44,084 bases of DNA, from contig JADEZQ010000013.1 of the NCBI GenBank assembly GCA_015206785.1, forward strand, positions 1 through 44,084, written 5' to 3'. The notes under the pieces were generated by a model, which was not told the origin of the DNA, searched no databases, and was given only the letters and a program-made list of their open reading frames with translations. The position numbers were made by a program, and so were the translations under genes. This DNA comes from Quinella sp. 2Q5. Lineage in GTDB: Bacteria; Bacillota; Negativicutes; Selenomonadales; Selenomonadaceae. Of this stretch, positions 41,457-44,084 are shown piece by piece; positions within the stretch are counted from its first letter, which is position 1; every line of letters begins with the position of its first letter.

Positions 41457-42083
41457 TTGACCGCAAGCATAAAAAACGCCGCGATGCTCACGCTGTGTTT
41501 GATTCTGCCGCCTCTGGGTTGGCTGTTCATGTACAAATACTCCACCTACGACCGCAAGACCAACGTCGCAATCGCCGCGGCGTGCCTGGCGTTCTTCGTC
41601 TACGCAAACATTTCCGCCGGCAACGTCGACAACATCTTCGGCAGCCGCGCAGGCTACGGCGAACAGCTCACCGCCGAGACCTTCCGCGAAAAATTCAACT
41701 CCGCCGCCCGACGTCTGGCACCCAATCTGAACTTGACCATCAATGCGCCGTTCACCGACGAAAAAATTTTCCGCTACGAGTTCGCGCCGAAGCTCACGCT
41801 TGAAGGCACGACCAATGACGGCTCCGTCACCGAGCTGAAAATTTTTGCCGCGCCGACAAACCAAGATGAATCCTTCCAAACGCTGAACGTCTTCGGGCTG
41901 ATGATTGCCGCGCTCAACCCCGAACTTGACGCCGAAGACCGCGGCGAAGTCATGCGCGATTTGCGAATGCTCAAGGAAGTTTCCACCGAAGGCAGCTACG
42001 ACTGGACGACCGCCCGCGGCAACGTCACCTACTCCGTCCACGCCGACCGCGGCAACGTCACCTTCACCGCCGCGATCAAATGA
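41457..42083 (+). CDS. Small membrane protein of unknown function (208 aa)
   Basis: Two N-terminal membrane helices (about residues 8-26 and 38-53) are followed by a ~150-residue soluble domain with alternating strands. There are no recognisable catalytic motifs. The TTG start has GAGGAGG 7 nt upstream. It is last in the plus-strand series that begins with the coiled-coil gene at 38949, and a terminator follows. Confidence 0.75.
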   Translation: MTASIKNAAMLTLCLILPPLGWLFMYKYSTYDRKTNVAIAAACLAFFVYANISAGNVDNIFGSRAGYGEQLTAETFREKFNSAARRLAPNLNLTINAPFTDEKIFRYEFAPKLTLEGTTNDGSVTELKIFAAPTNQDESFQTLNVFGLMIAALNPELDAEDRGEVMRDLRMLKEVSTEGSYDWTTARGNVTYSVHADRGNVTFTAAIK

Positions 42084-42089
42084 TCGTCT

Positions 42090-42123
42090 GCAAAAAAAAT
42101 CCCGTCACTCATCACGAGCGGCG
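42090..42123. repeat. Truncated copy of a terminator-type repeat
   Basis: GCAAAAAAAATCCCGTCACT... through GAGCGGCG matches the unit at 42201-42235 almost perfectly but lacks the closing GGGAATTTTTTT, so it cannot form the full stem. Confidence 0.85.
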
Positions 42124-42200
42124 CAAACGTGACGTTTGATCCGGATGTCGCGCCACAACGTATCATCGTTCGGAGTTAGTCGCCGCGTCCATACACAACC

Positions 42201-42246
42201 GCAAAAAAAAATCCCGTCACTCATCACGAGCGGCGGGAATTTTTTT
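42201..42246. terminator. Bidirectional terminator (second copy of the repeat)
   Basis: AAAAAAAATCCCG ... CGGGAATTTTTTT forms an extended stem with an inner CTC/GAG, flanked by A- and T-runs. It lies between the convergent plus-strand membrane-protein gene and the yoeB toxin gene and can serve both. Confidence 0.75.
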
Positions 42247-42508
42247 ATTCGTAATGTCCCTTGCAGTATTCGATTCGGAGCGTTCCGTGCTCATCGACCT
42301 TATAAACGAGGCGGTTAGTTTCGTCGATTCGCCGCGACCAATGCCCTGCCAGTTCGTGCTTGAGCATTTCGGGCTTGCCGATGCCTTTGTCGACGCCGTT
42401 GCGGTCGATGTCCTTGATGAGCGCATTAATTCGGTTTAGAGTTTTGCGATCTTGTCGTTGCCAATAAAGATACTGTTCAAAGGCCTTGTCAGAGAATGCT
42501 TTGTTCAT
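42245..42508 (-). CDS. yoeB: YoeB/Txe-family mRNA interferase toxin
   Basis: An 87-residue RelE-superfamily toxin. The family pattern is KGIGKPEMLKHELAGHWSRR ... RLVYKV ... YCKGHYE, with the conserved Glu, Arg and terminal His-Tyr needed for ribosome-dependent mRNA cleavage. The ATG overlaps the antitoxin gene by 20 nt, with GGGAGG 9 nt upstream. It is the distal gene of the pair, as usual. Confidence 0.94.
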   Translation of the reverse strand: MNKAFSDKAFEQYLYWQRQDRKTLNRINALIKDIDRNGVDKGIGKPEMLKHELAGHWSRRIDETNRLVYKVDEHGTLRIEYCKGHYE

Positions 42509-42752
42509 TGACGAAAGCCTCCCATTCCTCCGCGGTGAACTTTACAACTTTGCCCTCGTCGAACTGTTTGATACTGCGCTCCAGCCCCGCCAGATAAAAT
42601 GCGTTGTTCAGAGCCTTGAGTATATCGACGCCGCCCGATTCGGTGAGTTGCCTGTCCAGTTCCGCTTTGAAAAGGCACAGTTCACGCGGCGCAAAATTTA
42701 TCGGCTTGCTGATGTCGATGTCGTCTTGGTTTAGCGTTTGACCTTCCGACAC
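42489..42752 (-). CDS. Antitoxin partner of YoeB
   Basis: An 87-residue acidic protein directly upstream of yoeB. The C-terminal part (YLAGLERSIKQFDEGKVVKF) resembles the toxin-binding tail of YefM/Phd antitoxins. The N-terminal part does not look like the usual Phd/YefM DNA-binding fold, so autorepression may differ. The GTG at 42752 follows AAGGAGG by 8 nt; that site contains the stop codon of the activase-family gene, so all three genes may be read together. Confidence 0.8.
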   Translation of the reverse strand: MSEGQTLNQDDIDISKPINFAPRELCLFKAELDRQLTESGGVDILKALNNAFYLAGLERSIKQFDEGKVVKFTAEEWEAFVNEQSIL

Positions 42753-42757
42753 GTGTA

Positions 42758-44084
42758 TCACCTCCTTGCCGAAAATTTTTTCGCGACGGACAGCATGAGC
42801 TTTATGCGGTTGAGCTGATTGACTTCCGAAGAGCCCGCGTCGCAGTCGATTGCCGTGACGTTGACGCCGTCAAAATTCTCGCGCAGGGTATGCATGACGC
42901 CCTTGGCGATGATGTGATTGGGCAGGCACGCGAACGGACTTAGGCAGACGATGTTGCGGATGTCCTCTTCGATGAGCGCGACCATCTCGCCGCAGATGAG
43001 CCAGCCCTCGCCGGCAAGGTTGCCGTTGCTCACGAAGCGGCTTGCAAGCTTGGCGGTGTGTTTAATCGGGTGCGGTGCGCGGAAGTGTTTGGAGCTGCGC
43101 AGGGCGTTCATCATTGGGCGGCGGAAAAATTCTATGAACTGGATAAAAATTTCTGCGGCAAGTTTATCGCGACGGCTGCCGACCAAAAGTTCTCGGCGAA
43201 CAATCGAATCGTAGGCGACATACAGGAAGAAGTCCACGAAGTCCGGCATGACGACCTCTGCGCCCTCGTCGGCAAGCAACCGCTCAATGAAGTTGTTCGC
43301 CGTCGGGTGATACTTGACGAGAATTTCTCCGACGATGCCCACGCGCGGCTTGCTCAAGTTCTCGTCGATTGCAATGGCGTCGAACCGGCGGACGATCTCC
43401 TTAACGTTGCGGCGGAAGCTGAAATAATTTCCGTCAACGAGATCCGTCTTGGCGCGTGCCATCCAATCAGCGAAGAGCTTATCGGTCTCGCCGCGATGAA
43501 TTTCGTACGGACGCATTCGGTTGCTCACGTTCTGCAACAGGTCACCGTAGACGGCGGCTTTAATCGCGTCCATCAGGCAATCGCGGCTCAGCTCGAAGGC
43601 GTCGGTTTCGTCGGGCAACCCCCAGCATGCGAAGACCGGCACTTGACCGAAGCCCGCGAACTTTAGCGCACGCCGCAGGACGCTGATGTAGTTCGTCGCA
43701 CGACACGCGCCGCACGTCTGGAACAGGATTATCGACGTGTTGTCGGGGTCGCAGTCGCCTCTCTTCAACGCCGCGAGCATTTGCCCGGCCACGACGATTG
43801 CGGGATAACACATCTCGTTGTTGACGTAGCGCAAGCCCAAATCAATCGCCGCCTTGTCGGGCAAATCGGGAATGACGACGCGGTAGCCGTACTTGCGCAG
43901 GACGGTTTGAATCAGTTCGAAATGAATCGGTGCCATCTGCGGCGCAAGGATCGTGTGCTTGGGCTTGCAGTCGGCAGTGAAGCGCGGGCGGTCGGGAAAA
44001 ATTTTCGGCGTGTAAGCGACGGGCGTGCGGCGTTTCAACGCGGCGAGCAGTGAACGCAATCTGATTCGTGCCGCGCCGAGATTC
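42758..44084 (-). CDS. 2-hydroxyacyl-CoA dehydratase/activase-family protein (5' end outside window)
   Basis: The frame is open from the window edge; a TTG at 44059 has no supported ribosome site, and upstream codons (NLGAARIRL) continue the frame, so the start is outside. The 442 visible residues match the HgdB-like C-terminal part of the large activase/dehydratase proteins. Markers include [67 protein letters not shown] and [14 protein letters not shown]. The conserved Cys residues (MCYP, TCGAC, FACLP) fit Fe-S ligands. Whether an ATPase part precedes it is not visible. Confidence 0.82.
   Translation of the reverse strand, partial: NLGAARIRLRSLLAALKRRTPVAYTPKIFPDRPRFTADCKPKHTILAPQMAPIHFELIQTVLRKYGYRVVIPDLPDKAAIDLGLRYVNNEMCYPAIVVAGQMLAALKRGDCDPDNTSIILFQTCGACRATNYISVLRRALKFAGFGQVPVFACWGLPDETDAFELSRDCLMDAIKAAVYGDLLQNVSNRMRPYEIHRGETDKLFADWMARAKTDLVDGNYFSFRRNVKEIVRRFDAIAIDENLSKPRVGIVGEILVKYHPTANNFIERLLADEGAEVVMPDFVDFFLYVAYDSIVRRELLVGSRRDKLAAEIFIQFIEFFRRPMMNALRSSKHFRAPHPIKHTAKLASRFVSNGNLAGEGWLICGEMVALIEEDIRNIVCLSPFACLPNHIIAKGVMHTLRENFDGVNVTAIDCDAGSSEVNQLNRIKLMLSVAKKFSARR

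Noticed and set aside
40712-41803. 363-codon plus-strand frame across ubiA and the next gene
   Set aside because: Arg-rich translation in the +1 frame of two supported genes, with no ribosome site.

Overview
The window looks like chromosomal DNA from a G+C-rich, Firmicutes-type bacterium, most likely a diderm Negativicute (Selenomonadales-like). Two classical Firmicute gene orders are present: rpmH-rnpA-yidD-yidC-jag-mnmE, and ispD-ispF-cysE-cysS-mrnC-rlmB-yacP. There are also sodium-pump decarboxylase subunits and a giant FDLQRFA-type repeat protein. The lineage is an inference from gene content; no rRNA is present. About two fifths of the start codons I assign are GTG or TTG, supported by strong Shine-Dalgarno sequences. 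AAATTT-centred runs are strikingly frequent inside many genes.

Layout. 1-9713 (all minus strand): the 5' part of a >1,268-residue repetitive protein with no stop in the window; sodium-pump decarboxylase beta and gamma subunits; a ptsG-type EIICBA with a ~140-nt leader; and a two-gene unit (small unknown protein plus an NYN-LOTUSx3 protein). 9872-12419 (plus): SDR oxidoreductase, Tat-exported DUF362 protein and flavodoxin-like lipoprotein, a possible extracytoplasmic redox module. 12421-17399 (minus): the rpmH-to-mnmE cluster from a perfect consensus promoter, plus tmcAL; dnaA is not beside it. 17505-21482 (plus): a secreted glucosaminidase, then an amino acid permease coupled to a degenerate NRPS-type condensation domain fused to a degenerate cNMP-binding-like domain. 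21483-21728: a dense run of hairpins ending in a terminator. 21729-22797 (minus): tRNA-Ala(GGC) and a second, cytoplasmic DUF362 paralogue. 22937-26344 (plus): a divergent Hsp70/actin-like ATPase and CorA. 26341-35483 (minus): one ~9-kb, eleven-gene unit (HAD, PRT-HAD, ispD, ispF, cysE, cysS, mrnC, C39 peptidase, rlmB, yacP, IF2-N protein). 35626-42083 (plus): rodZ, pnp, a coiled-coil protein, a PNPOx-family protein, a P-loop kinase, a UbiA prenyltransferase and a small membrane protein. 42245-44084 (minus): a 2-hydroxyacyl-CoA dehydratase/activase-family gene (5' end outside the window) followed by a YoeB toxin-antitoxin pair.

Best candidates for something new: (1) the permease / dead-condensation-domain / cNMP-like pair; (2) heptamer arrays (AATTRGG)n that begin inside the stop codons of two unrelated genes; (3) the multi-hairpin element beside tRNA-Ala; (4) the SDR / Tat-DUF362 / flavodoxin-lipoprotein operon with its cytoplasmic paralogue; (5) the over-represented AAATTT runs. 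All need sequence searches or experiments to confirm.
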